NCBI GenBank assembly: GCA_016647705.1
Contig: JAENRU010000483.1
Span: 434,001-498,000, forward strand
Reading direction: 5' to 3'
Length of the DNA: 64,000 bases
From: Eucommia ulmoides
Taxonomy: Eukaryota > Streptophyta > Magnoliopsida > Garryales > Eucommiaceae
Every line of letters begins with the position of its first letter. The first letter of the stretch is position 1. The translations under genes were made by a program, and so were the position numbers. The notes beneath the pieces were generated by a model, which was given only the letters and a program-made list of their open reading frames with translations, had not been told where the DNA came from and made no database searches. Shown piece after piece: positions 22,694-33,681 of this stretch.

Positions 22694-23399
22694 TTAAATT
22701 TTTTTATACTTTTGAAGTGAAGATTTTATTGTGTATATACATTTTGTTCTCGATTCATTCCCAACAAACAATTGAATATGAATTGTTATTTTAATATCAC
22801 ATGTAATTTATTTTGTCACTAAACATAGGAATGATAACGATTGTTTTATTCCATCATCATAATAAATCTAATTCTATTGTCATTCCATTTTATTGTGTCG
22901 TATCAAAGACAAAGTAAAGGTCTTGTTAATGAATGATTCCTCATCTCTTTTCTATAAATTAAGAACATATTGATTTAGTGTTTTTGTTCTCAAGAAGATC
23001 ATGAAATAAAAAAAAAAAAAAAAAAAAAAACATTTTGTTGTAATTCTAAATTTTAAGAAAAAATTCCATGCTTCTATTTTGGTTTTATTTTTTTTAAAGT
23101 ATTTCTACATTTGTTTCTCATATTTTTAATTAAATTTGAGAAGAAAGAAATTGATGCAATTTTGTCTATGAACATTAAATTTCATCAGCATGCATAAAAA
23201 TTTAATTGAAAAAACAGGACTTATTGACAAAATTCATCAACATTAATGGAAATTGTGATTATCAACATTAATGGAAATTGTGATTTTGCACTTTCAGTAC
23301 ATAGTAAAGGGGACATGCTTATTTTGAATTGCTAGATCCACATCTCAAAAATATGGGGATTAGATATTATACTGATGGATTATTGTGCTAGTGGGAGAT

Positions 23400-24590
23400 T
23401 GTTGGCGACAAGTCCTAGTCAATCACGTTTTTTCTTTTATTGCTATTTTTTTTTAACGTAAAATGACAATCTCAAGTATTTGATAATAAAGGATTTTTTT
23501 ATTTTTTATTTTTTTGGTATTTTACTTAATTATATTATTTTCAAGTTAGATACCATTGATATTTAGTCTAAATTTCTTAGCTTCTAATGTTGATTTAAAG
23601 GAAAGATATTGTATAAATTTTGGCAACTAATATCATAAATTTTCCTAGTAGTTTAGAATTGTTGAACGGGTATTTAACGAATTTGGACATACAAGTTTGT
23701 GGGATATTTTCTCTTTTGAGAAAGGTGAATCTTGGAACAATTAGTGTGAGACAATAGAACGATCATAAGGGAATTTACTAATTTTTTAAGGGCTTAAATG
23801 TTATCAGGTGCTTTGGAATGGACTTTGAAAATATTTTGAAAACAAGTGCTTTGGAATGGACTTTGTTGCGTTGGATTTTGAAAATAAAGATTTAGATTCG
23901 CCGCCTAATATTAGGTTTCACTGGTATATTAGGTAACCAGATTTCTAATAGAAATCAATTTGAAATAGTTGACCCTTTTAACTAAAAATTGCCTTTAAAA
24001 AAAATTAGCAATTCTGAAGGGTTTGAAGGTCAATTACGCTTGGTGAAGATATTAGACACCCATCCAAGGATAATACCTTATCAATCTTATTCCAAGTAAT
24101 TTTAATTCTAAGTTTTTCGATTAAGAATTTGTTTTAAAAATATTCCTTATCTAATGGAGAGAATTTAGGTTTTACATGTATATGACCGACAAAGTGAATG
24201 AAAAACATATATGTATATGGCACAGCCTATAATATGCCTATATGATGAAGGGCAAATTTCTATTTTAGATCCTCTAAGTATTGACAAATTTCTATGTAGT
24301 CCAAAAATTTGATTCATTTCTATTTAAATCCTCTAAAAATGTAATTGGTTTTAAAAGGTTCCTCTGTTAAATTTTTTTTGGTCAAAACTGGATGGAAATG
24401 ACACCATTTGCACATTACATGACTTTTGAAGGGGCATAATGTTTTTTCTTTTCTATTTTTTTTCCTCTTTTTTTTTCTTCCTCCTCTTTCCTCATATCCA
24501 TCCCCTCTCTCCTCCTCCTTCTCTCAACTCCATCATCACCATAGCCCCCAACCCCCTTATTTTGTTATTATTTTTCTTTAAATTAATATC
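23400..24590. other. AT-rich stretch, no gene
   Basis: No recognisable coding sequence. At 24,271-24,420 a GGGCAAATTTCTATTTTAG block followed by CCTCT and TTGACAAATTTC phrases looks like one terminus of another TIR element; a matching other end was not found. A pyrimidine-rich block follows at 24,425-24,545. This interval is not aligned to copy B (36.0-36.5 kb), so each copy gained different DNA here. Confidence 0.5.
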
Positions 24591-25315
24591 TTTAAATATA
24601 TTATAAAAAAAAAAATTAGACTATTATATTAAAAATTAAAATTTTAATTAATTTTAAAATAATCTCTTATATATCTTGTAAAAAAAAAATTAATTAATAT
24701 ATGAAAATATACATTAATTGTTAATAAAAAATAAAAATTAGATAAATATATTAATTTTAAAAAATAAATTTCTTTGATTTTTCTTTTAATTTTGTAAAAC
24801 AAAATTATGGGAAAAATCACCACTTAAATCTATATTAAACATCTTATTACTAATACATTCCAAGTAGTTTAGACTAGGCCAAAAACTCCCAATAATTAAC
24901 GTCAATTATAAATATATCAGTAATGAATAACAAATAAAATAATTAATTACAAGGTATTTAAATTGTAATTTCTTCCAATTTCTAAATTCTAATAAGAGTT
25001 AATTCAAAGAGGGCTAACAATACCATAGTATTCCGTTGGATGGTAGAGTTTGCAACTATTAAAAAATAGTTAAATCGTAGAACACCACCCACAAAATGTG
25101 TATATCTATTATTGTACAACTAACTCTTTTGTGTTAGTACTTTCAATTCCTATTTCAAGATTTTAATTCGAGGTTAATTATAAGCATCAATTTGTCGTTA
25201 TTTAAAAAAATTTGGAGTAAAAATACGTCTATTTGTTGTTTAATTACTTGCCATAGTAGTGCTCCATTATTCGACACCTTTTGAGAAATTATTTATACGT
25301 ATTACATCAATTTAA

Positions 25316-26465
25316 TTATGAACTTATTATCATAGGAAAAGGGAAATTAATACTCAAGTTACAAAAGATATAACATTTCAAACGTCGCTGTAGTTTTGGT
25401 TTGAGTGAAACTAAGCTCTCCTTGTAAATCATTACTCTCATTGTTTCTGGACAACCATAAATCCCAAATCGCTGAATTTGTTGAGTAGTAAGATTGCATG
25501 ACACCATTTGTCCATCAGTTGTTTGGAGAAGAAGCTCACTGTCCTTCCAAAACATCATAGGGCATGTGAGTCTCAAAAGAAGCTCGATGGTAAATTGATT
25601 TATTCAAGATGATTCTACACCATATTCAGTCATCACCCATATTTCAAAATATTTATCCACGGTTTCACGATAAATTATTAAGGCAAAGGTCTCATTTAAG
25701 ATTGCAAGTGACCTGCATCTCCCATCCTGATAGGAGCAGGCCTTTCCAACTTGAATATCTTGAAACACTTCTTTGCTCATGTGGAAAGAAATGATTGCCT
25801 CATGGTTTACATTGTTGTTTGTGTACCAATGAAAAGCTCCATTCAATAATGTCGGAAAACAATGAGAGTACCAAACAGAAGGTATAACAACATCAAGTTT
25901 TCTCCAAGAATCAGTGCTAAGATTGTATATCTAGGCTGTGTTTGAATCAAATAAATATGTGTCTTCGTCATCATAATAATAAAGTCGTATTAACCTAATC
26001 ACCGTGTAGACATTTGTGGTTGGATCAAAGCCAAAACCCACATGTCTTGAATCCACCCTCATACCATATGGATAGACAAAATGCATAGGAGGAGTAATGA
26101 CCTTGAACTCTTTTATTGAATGGTTACATAATAAAATTGTAGTTGTATAAGTATTTGTTATGAATACGATGCCATTTGAAGGTCCCAAAAATAATTATAT
26201 GTATTTGGTATCAAAAAATGGTATCTCTAAATCAGATGACCTGCTATGCACGTCATTGTTGGCAATGGTAGTGATGGTGTTAATTAGAAATTCATTTGAG
26301 AAAAAGGACAAAACACTTTTGTTGTCACGTTCAAGATAACATTTAACGATGACACATTCGTTTTGGTTCTCGTGAAATATTTTGCGATGAATGTAGGGCT
26401 CTTTAACAAAGCATACCAATTTTTGCAAACACAATTGAAACGCATCAATGATTTTGCTGATAATT
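25316..26465 (-). pseudogene. SLF-like F-box pseudogene (copy A), F-box deleted
   Basis: Reads in a single frame with three in-frame stops (about 26195-26197, 25931-25933, 25604-25606) and no frameshift. It aligns end to end with the intact copy at 38,136 from KLVCF onward. The usual stop is lost (CGACGT instead of TGATGA after LQ near 25,380), so the frame runs to 25,316. The F-box motif is missing because about 454 bp present in copy B (39,217-39,671) are deleted at 26,461-26,465. The remaining part is the F-box-associated domain (LGPSNGIVFIT, VGFGFDPTTNVY, WRKLD, GAFHWYTNN). Confidence 0.92.
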
Positions 26466-26639
26466 GTTTTCTTTAATATTTTATTTAAATAATATCATTA
26501 ATATAGTAATATGAGCAAATTTAATTGTTATTTATTATTAATATGGGTTCAATGAATTGCAGATATTTTTTTTATATATTTAAAATAGTGATTTGCCTGT
26601 TAAATAAAAAAAAAATTCTTAAATACATTACAAAAACTA

Positions 26640-26965
26640 TACTATTTTTTTAAATTTTAATAAAAAAAATCCTTTTTTTTTTTTTTCAACGGTTCAAATG
26701 GTAAGGTGGAGGGCCCATCTGGCCGGTGGATGGACCTTTCGGACTGATGAGCAGTGGGTAGTTCTTGACGGTTGGGATATGGGTGTCCGGTTTGGGAGCC
26801 CTCAACATAGCGCTAGAGGGCCAAAGTGTGGGGTTGTTGTTCGTGGTGGGTGTTTGATTTGTTCTTTTGATGATCATATCAGACCTTGTATCATCAAGTC
26901 TTAGCCATTTAGGGAGCTGACAATCTGGGAAGGCTTGTTATGCGTTCCCACAGACGACGCCAAAC
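26640..26965 (-). mobile_element. Leader of a Ty3/gypsy element ending in a poly(A)-like tract
   Basis: Minus strand: primer-binding-site-like GTTTGGCGTCGTCTGTGGG at 26965-26947 adjoins the LTR at 26966, then about 260 bp of leader that ends at an A-run (T-run 26,667-26,682 on plus) against duplication copy A sequence. No gag is present. The primer site is the type seen in Tat-lineage elements, compare 55,056-55,075. Confidence 0.65.
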
Positions 26966-28688
26966 TGTTAGTGTAAAAATCTGGTGAACACCCCTAGTAT
27001 GGTCTGGGCAGAAGACACGTGTTATTTCCTTGTTGACGTAGAGGTGATGCACTGGGAAATCCAAGCTCTGAGCTCAGTAAACTTCTGACGCTTTGAAAAA
27101 TCTTTGCACTCTGAATTGAGTTCCTCTTTAGACTTTGAGTTGAGATCCTATTCGAACCCTGAATTGAGATCCTCTTTAGGTTTTGTACTGAACTCCTCTC
27201 CGAACTCTGTTCTGAACTCCAAGTCTATACTCCGAGCACCTGCACACAGACTCATCGGTGAAAGTCCTTTCGACGCAAGAGTAAGTATCCGAGAGATAAG
27301 ACTTATATTGCTCTTGAGTGAATAAGAAGCTAATACCTAGTGGTAATAGATACCTAGGAGTATATATGGAGAGTAGGGCCCAATTAGCACCACCGAATTA
27401 GGGACTCTAGCTCACTTAATTAGCCTAATTTAGCAGGCAACCAATAAGCTTACAAATAGGGGTCCTAAGCATCTAGACTGGGCTTTTGGGCCCACTAGTA
27501 GAAGTTCATGGGTTAGCTCACTTGAAATGAAGACGAAGGGCTCGTCTTATCCTCTTTAGCCAAGTAGAAGATGGATAGGGTGTCAGGAAGGTTTTAAGGC
27601 TCTCCCTGTGACGATCATCCAAGCTGGGGGTCCTCAGAGCCCTCAGCTTCGCACAACGGACATCAGGTCGGTTCTGGATCTTCCATCTAGTGCTTAGTCG
27701 ATCTGAGGTGCTCGAAGCCTTTAGGTCCTTTATTAGAGCACCATCTGAGTTGAGAGTGTTCCGAGCCCTCAGCTCGACGTTGTTCTTATTCATGGCGGAT
27801 TTGGGCTTTAATTTGGAGGATCATTTGTACTGAGGGTGCTCGGAGTATTCAGCTTAGCGTTGTTGTTCTTCATGGAGAATTTCTAAGTCTTTTTGGAGGG
27901 TTATCTGAGCTGAGGGTTCTCGGATCCCTCATCTTGGCACTTCATCTTCATGATTGATTTGGGAGTCCTTTTAGAGGGTCATCTAATCTGAGGGTGCTTT
28001 GATCCCTCACCTCAGGACTTCAATTTCATAGCGAATTTGGGAGTCTTTTTGGATAGTCATCTGAGTTGAGGATGCTCGGATCCCTCATCTCAGCATTTTA
28101 TCTTAACGACGGATTTGGGAATCCTTTTGGAGGGTCATCTAACCTAAGGGTGCTCGGATCCCCTATCTCGGTACTTCATCTTCATGGCGTATTTATGTCT
28201 CCCCTTGGTTGATTTGTCGAGCTGAGGGTACTAGAAGCCCTCAACTCGGCCTTGTTGTCTCCAGGGTGGCGATGAGGCTCCAGATAAGGGCCCATCGAGC
28301 TGAGGGTGCTCGGAGACCTCAGCTCGGCGCCACGGTCCTTAGGAGGGCTTTGGAACTCGCTTATGGAGTTATGCTGAGTTGAGGGTGCTCAAAGCCCTCA
28401 GCTCAGCCTTTTTTCCTTCAAGGAGCCATTGAAGCTTCCATACAAGGGCTTGCCGAGCTGAGGGTGTTCGGAGCTCTCAGCTTGGCCCTATGTTCTCTAT
28501 GATGGCGCTGAGGCTTCCACTTGGTGATTAGCCGAGCTGAGGGTGCTCGGAGCCCTCAGCTCGACCCTTTTACCGTACTTGAAAATTTGGCCCCTATTAA
28601 GTTGATTATGAAGGAACCTTAACCCTCGGGGCGGTTTTGAGCCTCCCATTTGATGACTAGCCAAGCTGAGGGTGCTCGAAGCCTTCTA
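26966..28688 (-). repeat. LTR with palindromic 79-bp tandem array, copy 1 (truncated)
   Basis: Begins (plus-strand coordinates) TGTTAGTG at 26966, next to the primer site, and is cut at about 28,688 by the next repeat. 27,105-27,540 matches, inverted, 43,860-44,270. 27,600-28,680 is the tandem array. No coding frame. In this orientation the LTR 5' part, carrying the array, is at the high-coordinate side. Confidence 0.75.
27610..28688. repeat. Tandem array of about 79-bp units each with a GC-rich palindrome
   Basis: The core GAGCTGAGGG-loop-CCCTCAGCTC recurs with starts of TGAGGG near 27831, 27911, 27990, 28066, 28143, 28222, 28301, 28380, 28459 and 28538, spacing 76-80 bp, then 28668. Diverged units precede 27,831. 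The loop is 8-10 nt, often TGCTCGGAG. Some units are near-perfect (28,539 region). Confidence 0.92.
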
Positions 28689-28926
28689 TAACGACCCGGT
28701 TTCCCAACTCCATTACTAGGTTTCTCATATAGAGAATTTTATCCCAATTATTTTACCATTTATAAATAAATTAGTATTACTAACAATTTAGCTCTGATAC
28801 CACTCTGTAACGGCCCAATTTTCTAGGACCGCCGCTAGGTTTAGCCTATAGAGAATTTTATCCAAATTATTTTACCATTTATAAATAAATTGGTATTACT
28901 AACAATTCAACTCTGATACCACTCTG
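28689..28926 (-). repeat. Two 119-bp tandem units each with a tRNA-Met primer-site complement
   Basis: Units 28689-28807 and 28808-28926, with a third starting at 28927. Each starts TAACGRCCC and contains the complement of the initiator-tRNA primer site (28791-28802 and about 28910-28921). Reading minus, each unit is primer site, leader, then an LTR-like end in TTACA. Confidence 0.8.
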
Positions 28927-29425
28927 TAATAACCCGATTTTTCAGAGCCGCCAAACGGTTTCTCCCCTTGGAGAATTAAAACTAAAATCAAACGACTAAT
29001 ATTTTATTACATAAATTTGAGAATTTTTACAATGCGAAGGCGATAATTATAATTTATCTATTTATTGCATCAATTTTGCAAGGGTAAATATTAAATACAA
29101 ATTCAAACATAATATTCAAGTTTATAAATACAAATGGTAAAATTCAAAAATAAATAATAAATACAATTATTATTTATTACAAAATTTATATTTTGTAAAT
29201 AATTATCATATTAACGTGATATTATGCAAATTACTGGGGGTTTAATGTTTTAATATCAATAATTATGCCCTTATGATGACGATTATATGAATAACATGAT
29301 TATATTCAACATATTAACGAATTATCATATTGACGTGATTATCGTATCAACAACCCCACGCCTACTAATTCTCATGTTTAATCATTGGGCTACCACGTTA
29401 ATCATATTATTATAAATATCATTTA

Positions 29426-29471
<46 letters not shown>

Positions 29472-30000
29472 CATCCGCACTATAATATATTTTATGTGGT
29501 TTAAATAATTTATATATTTACACCACTCAGTAATTTCTCAAATTTCAATAATTAGAAATTAAAATATAATTTTTGATTATCTAATTCATCGATTCAGTTT
29601 TGCAACAGTAAATAATAAATAAATGTTTTACAAATAGAATTTCTAATATAATTCCTGGTGCCGTTTTACTTTCACCGGCCCAACAATCAAAATTATAAGA
29701 TTATCAGCTAACGCTCAGTAGAATTTCAACCCCTCTAATATGTGTATTTAATTAATACAACAAATAAAACACATAGACATGATTTTCACATAATTTTCAC
29801 ATAATCACAATTATTTCATGGAAATTAACAATTATAATTCGATCACAATAATAACATAAATCTCACAATAAAGAAATTAAATACATATATTAAAAGAGTT
29901 AGAAAATCTATCTGAAATTCGAAATCAAAATCCAAACTAAAATATTTTTCTCGCATAAAAACATTCCAGACTGTAATCTGTAACCTTATTAATTATAAGG
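28927..30000 (-). repeat. Probable Ty3/gypsy LTR remnant, AT-rich
   Basis: Starts TGTAATAACCCG (TG at 28925-28926), the inverse of the CGGGTTRTTACA end common in chromovirus-type LTRs, directly next to a primer-site complement. The body is AT-rich with an AAT/ATT microsatellite at 29,425-29,471 and an 8-bp inverted repeat AACCTTAT/ATAAGGTT at 29,982-30,002. The far end is not defined and no partner LTR was seen. Confidence 0.4.
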
Positions 30001-30959
30001 TTGTTATTATGATCAAGCTGTGGTTCTTTGAAACCTGTGGTTCTAGTTGGTGACTTGCAGGTAAGTATGTGAAACTCATGCTGTTATGTCCAATGATTGT
30101 AATTATGTAGCTTAATTTATACCTTTCTTTGTTCTTTTTATTCCTTAATTTCTGTTGCTTAATGTTGCTTAGTTGTTGAAAAATGTGGAAAGTTATGATA
30201 TGCTTTAATTTATTGAACCAGTTAGAATGTTGAGGTGTTTTGTGTAGTGTTTCTGTTCCTCCTAGTTTTTTTGTTTCTGACTCCGTTCAACGAATTTGTT
30301 CAAACAATTTGGGAACAGAACGAAAACAGAATTTTGTTTAGTTCCAATTTGTTGGAACTTGGAGCCGAAACAGAAACAAAAACAGAAGCGTTGACTCTGT
30401 TTTTATTCCCATATTTTTGCTTCTACCCAAAAATCTTGAATCAATTATGATCCTTTGCCAGGCATTTGTTCTTAAAATAGAAGGGAATTTTTTTTGGTTT
30501 TCATATTTCTGTATTTTTTTCCTGGTTACAGAATAAAAAAAACTGGGAGCAGAAGCAAATGGGGCCAATTTTTTCTTTATTTTGTTTCTGTTCCCCGAGA
30601 AGTTGGAACAGAAACTGAAAAACAAATTATTCCTGAATTGATTCCAGATTTTAAAAAATAAAATAAAAATTGTTTCGTGTTTAGCAATGATTTTATCTTT
30701 GTTAACTTGAATTAATTCAACGAATTGTTATGACCTTATCAACGAATTATTATAACCTTATCGTTTCGTGTTCTAAAATATAAAAAATGTTTTGTCTGAG
30801 TAGTGTTAGAAGTTTTTTTTTGGTTAATTGTTCTGTTTTTTATATTTTATAGTTCAAAAATACAAAAATGTTCGGCCAATCAGTGTTGAAATTATTATCA
30901 ATACATTATTTTAATACACTAATTCTTGGAATAATGTAAAAAGTGTGTGAGAAAATTAG

Positions 30960-31203
30960 ATATTATATAGATAAATTGTAAGGGTAAAATGGGAACATTA
31001 AATAGGTAATTTGGAGGGGAAAAACACAAAAACAACGCCCGTCTTCATAAATGGCACGTGAGTAGGACATCTGTCAAGTTTGACAGAAAATGTTAGATTT
31101 ACACTTAGGTCCAAGACCACGGGGGGTAAGTGGCAACGTTTAAACTATATGGGCGTTAAAGTGCAAATTGGTCAAACCACAGGGGGTAAAGTGCTATTAA
31201 CCC
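30960..31203. mobile_element. Terminal part of a TIR element, same family as 20,576-22,693
   Basis: Inverse of the left end at 20,576-20,800: TTGACAGAAAATGTTAG, ACCACGGGGGGTAAG, AAACCACAGGGGGTAAAG, ending ATTAACCC at 31203. The opposite terminus was not found in 28.9-30.9 kb, so it is truncated or very diverged. 30,230-30,660, rich in CTGTTCC/GGAACAG phrases, may be its interior. Confidence 0.65.
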
Positions 31204-31334
31204 AATAAACTACCAACGAAATTGAAACGAAACTATAGTTTCTTTTCTTCCAATTGTGATGGTTATTTAATGTTTTTTTTTTTACACAATAATAATCTAT
31301 AATTTATGGTCTTCAAAATAAGATATTAATCTTT

Positions 31335-31336
31335 CT

Positions 31337-31378
<42 letters not shown>
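31335..31378. repeat. Poly(T) run
   Basis: About 44 consecutive T. The surrounding 31.2-32.6 kb is AT-rich without a recognisable gene. 32,560-32,625 (GGAACAGAAATCAGGGAACG... ACCAAACGTG) resembles one end of a hAT-type MITE but no partner end was confirmed. Confidence 0.9.
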
Positions 31379-31379
<1 letters not shown>

Positions 31380-32686
31380 GAGTTTTGGATTAGGATGCAT
31401 GTGAATGTTACATATAACATAAATTATGATGTAAATATTAAATATAACATCGCTACAATTTGTATGTCCTCGTAAGTGTTGAAAATATAACTTCCAATGT
31501 AATAAAAATAATATCAATTAATGTTGACAATAACACAAATTATATGAACATGTTAAATGTAACATGACTTAGTTATAAAAGATGATTTAGATGTTGAATG
31601 TAACATTCAATTGTGTTTTGATAATGTATAAAACCGTGTTAAATAGAATACAAATGTGGAAAATAAAAAATTTAAAAGTACCATGTTGAGTGAAAATAAA
31701 TATGAAAATTGAAAATTCTGCAACGAATCTGAATCTATAATTAGATCGTGAAAAAAAAATATGTACAACATCTTTAATAAAATGATTTTGTTGTGAAACC
31801 AATAAATATGAAAAATCTCAATCCCGTGAATCTAACAAGGGCGAAGTTGTCATTTAATTTTCACATTTTTTTAAATTTGGGATTGGACGGTTTGAAAAAT
31901 CTTTTACACTAGGATTATTTGGTTCATTTTCAAACTGGAATCAATTAGTAATTTCATATTTAAATTAGGATCACCTAGTAATTTTTCTGTAAAATTGAAG
32001 TTGAAAACAAAGTGGAATATTTTTTCTGGTTAAAAGATTTTTAGTTATATGAGTGCCCGCCTAACACCCTAGGAAATATGTATAACTAATACTATGGGTA
32101 TACGTCATTTACTTCTCCTCTCATTATGTCATTAACTAGAAATATCTCTAATTATTTACTAAATAGTAGTCAACCCTTTATCATTTTTTCTCTATAGTTA
32201 AAAAATTATTGAAATTTTTATTGTAATTACAACTTTATCCTTGACTATTTAAAATAATTAATCAATTAAAAGTTGAAATACATAAATCCTTTTTATTCAC
32301 TTTTGTCTTGAAATTGTTTCTTTTAATTTACGAGAATAGAAACAAGAAACACATTTAGTTGCAACATTTGTTCATTTTTTTATTAAAATATATAGTGGCC
32401 GGTGTTGTGGTGGTGGCCAGCGGGGTGGTAATAGAAATAATTTTGTGGGAGTAAATAAAATTCTATATTTTTTTTTTTGTTTCTCAAGAAATTCAGGAAT
32501 TACTCCTAAATTACATCCAAAATTTTGGGATAAAATGGGTTTCTATATGTTAATCTCAAAATTCTAGGAGCAGGAACAGAAATCAGGGAACGAAAATAGT
32601 AACCAAACGTGTTTTGTCCTTCTCCAATTAACAGTGAGGAATATTAGTTTACTTTTAATTTTATTAGATTTTAATTCAAAATAAAT

Positions 32687-33220
32687 TATGATGCATGAGA
32701 AATTCACGCTACTCGGAAGAAGCCCATCATGATATGCCCAATACTCAAAAGGAGCCGAGCCATGGACATTGGTCCAAATCCATGATCCATGTGTAGATCC
32801 ATCAAGTGGAAGGCCAAACAACGTAATTCTCACTTAGTGGGGTAGGCGAAAGGGCGTAACTCCCCACTAATTGTGTAACTCTTCATTAACTCCCCACTAA
32901 ATAACTAGATAATTGAGAGCCAAAAAGATTGTAACTCCCCACTAAATAACAACATAATAGGGAGAAGATCAAGTCATCAAAGATTAGGTCACTCATATCC
33001 AACGATCGTGATCTGTTCAGTTTATAAATAAAGGAGATGTATCACATTATTTTTACATTGCAGTCTTTTGCTTGATATTCTAAAGCAAACTGACTTATTC
33101 TCATGCCGGATGTTCTTTGGCCGACACCACACTACTGTGCCCTTAGAATTAATCGGTTTTGCAGGTTATCTCTGACATGTGCAGAACTGTTACACGTGTG
33201 AGGGATTTTTTTGGGCAACA
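32687..33220 (+). repeat. Solo-type LTR, same family as 7,912-8,516
   Basis: Ends GGGCAACA at 33220 and shares, in order, GGTCCAAA, the ACTCCCCACTAA repeats, TATAAATAAAGG near 33,025, TTACATTGCAGTCTTTTGC, ATTCTCATGCCGGA and CCGACACCA with the 7.9-8.5 kb copy. The beginning is less clear (TGATGCATGAG near 32,689). There is no flanking internal sequence, so it is a solo or truncated LTR. Confidence 0.6.
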
Positions 33221-33589
33221 TCAAATCAACTTTTAATCTATTAAATATTATATAACTCATAAAATTGAAAATAGAATGTAGTTAAATCTTGAATTAACAC
33301 ATTTCCAAGCCAATTAAAATGATATCATACAATTATAATGAAATATGGAAAAAAAAAAAAAAGATTTATTGATATTATCCAAACTTTGAAATTTATCTAT
33401 TCAATTAAAATTTGAAGAGAGTTTTAAATTTAAAATCACATAGAATAAAAATTAAGTATGTAAAATAAGATATATCAAAACTAGCCCCATCTTTAAGAAA
33501 TCAATTCGCATGGACTATAAGACCATGAAAAACTTTGGCAAAACACTACTAGTCAAAAAACATAGAAAAAAGAAAAAAATCCATTAATT

Positions 33590-33590
33590 A

Positions 33591-33679
<89 letters not shown>
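33590..33679. repeat. TA/TG microsatellite
   Basis: (TA)n 33,593-33,624 then (TG)n to 33,679. The copy A counterpart (18,800-18,826) is much shorter and has CG steps, showing rapid length change after duplication. Confidence 0.95.

Positions 33680-33681
<2 letters not shown>

Larger units (their letters stand above)
18660..26660. repeat. Segmental duplication copy A
   Basis: Collinear with 33,448-39,900. Shared landmarks in order: AACTAGCCCCAT (18.70/33.49 kb), the TA-microsatellite tract, CTCCATGTTGCCTCTGCTAG (19.04/33.87), the 20.5/35.1 kb junction, 22.7-23.3/35.1-35.7 kb, 24.6-24.9/36.5-36.8 kb, and the F-box gene (25.4-26.46/38.14-39.2 kb). Copy A alone has the 2.1-kb TIR element at 20,576 and a deletion at the F-box 5' end. 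Copy A also lacks about 150 bp present in B near 35.74-35.90 kb. Confidence 0.9.

Noticed and set aside
27104..27793. Short ORFs in the palindromic LTR
   Set aside because: Frames follow repeat units and are not shared with the inverted copy at 43-44 kb as a protein.
27610..28688. CRISPR-like array
   Set aside because: Spacers are repeated and homologous, the context is a plant LTR, and units are palindromic tandem repeats rather than repeat-spacer alternation.
30235..30625. Overlapping plus and minus ORFs near 30.2-30.6 kb
   Set aside because: Built from repeated GGAACAG/CTGTTCC phrases; no domain and no conserved frame.
31326..31517. Minus-strand ORF ending in a Lys run
   Set aside because: The Lys run is the 44-bp poly(T) tract read on the other strand; a retrogene tail was considered but no gene body was recognised.
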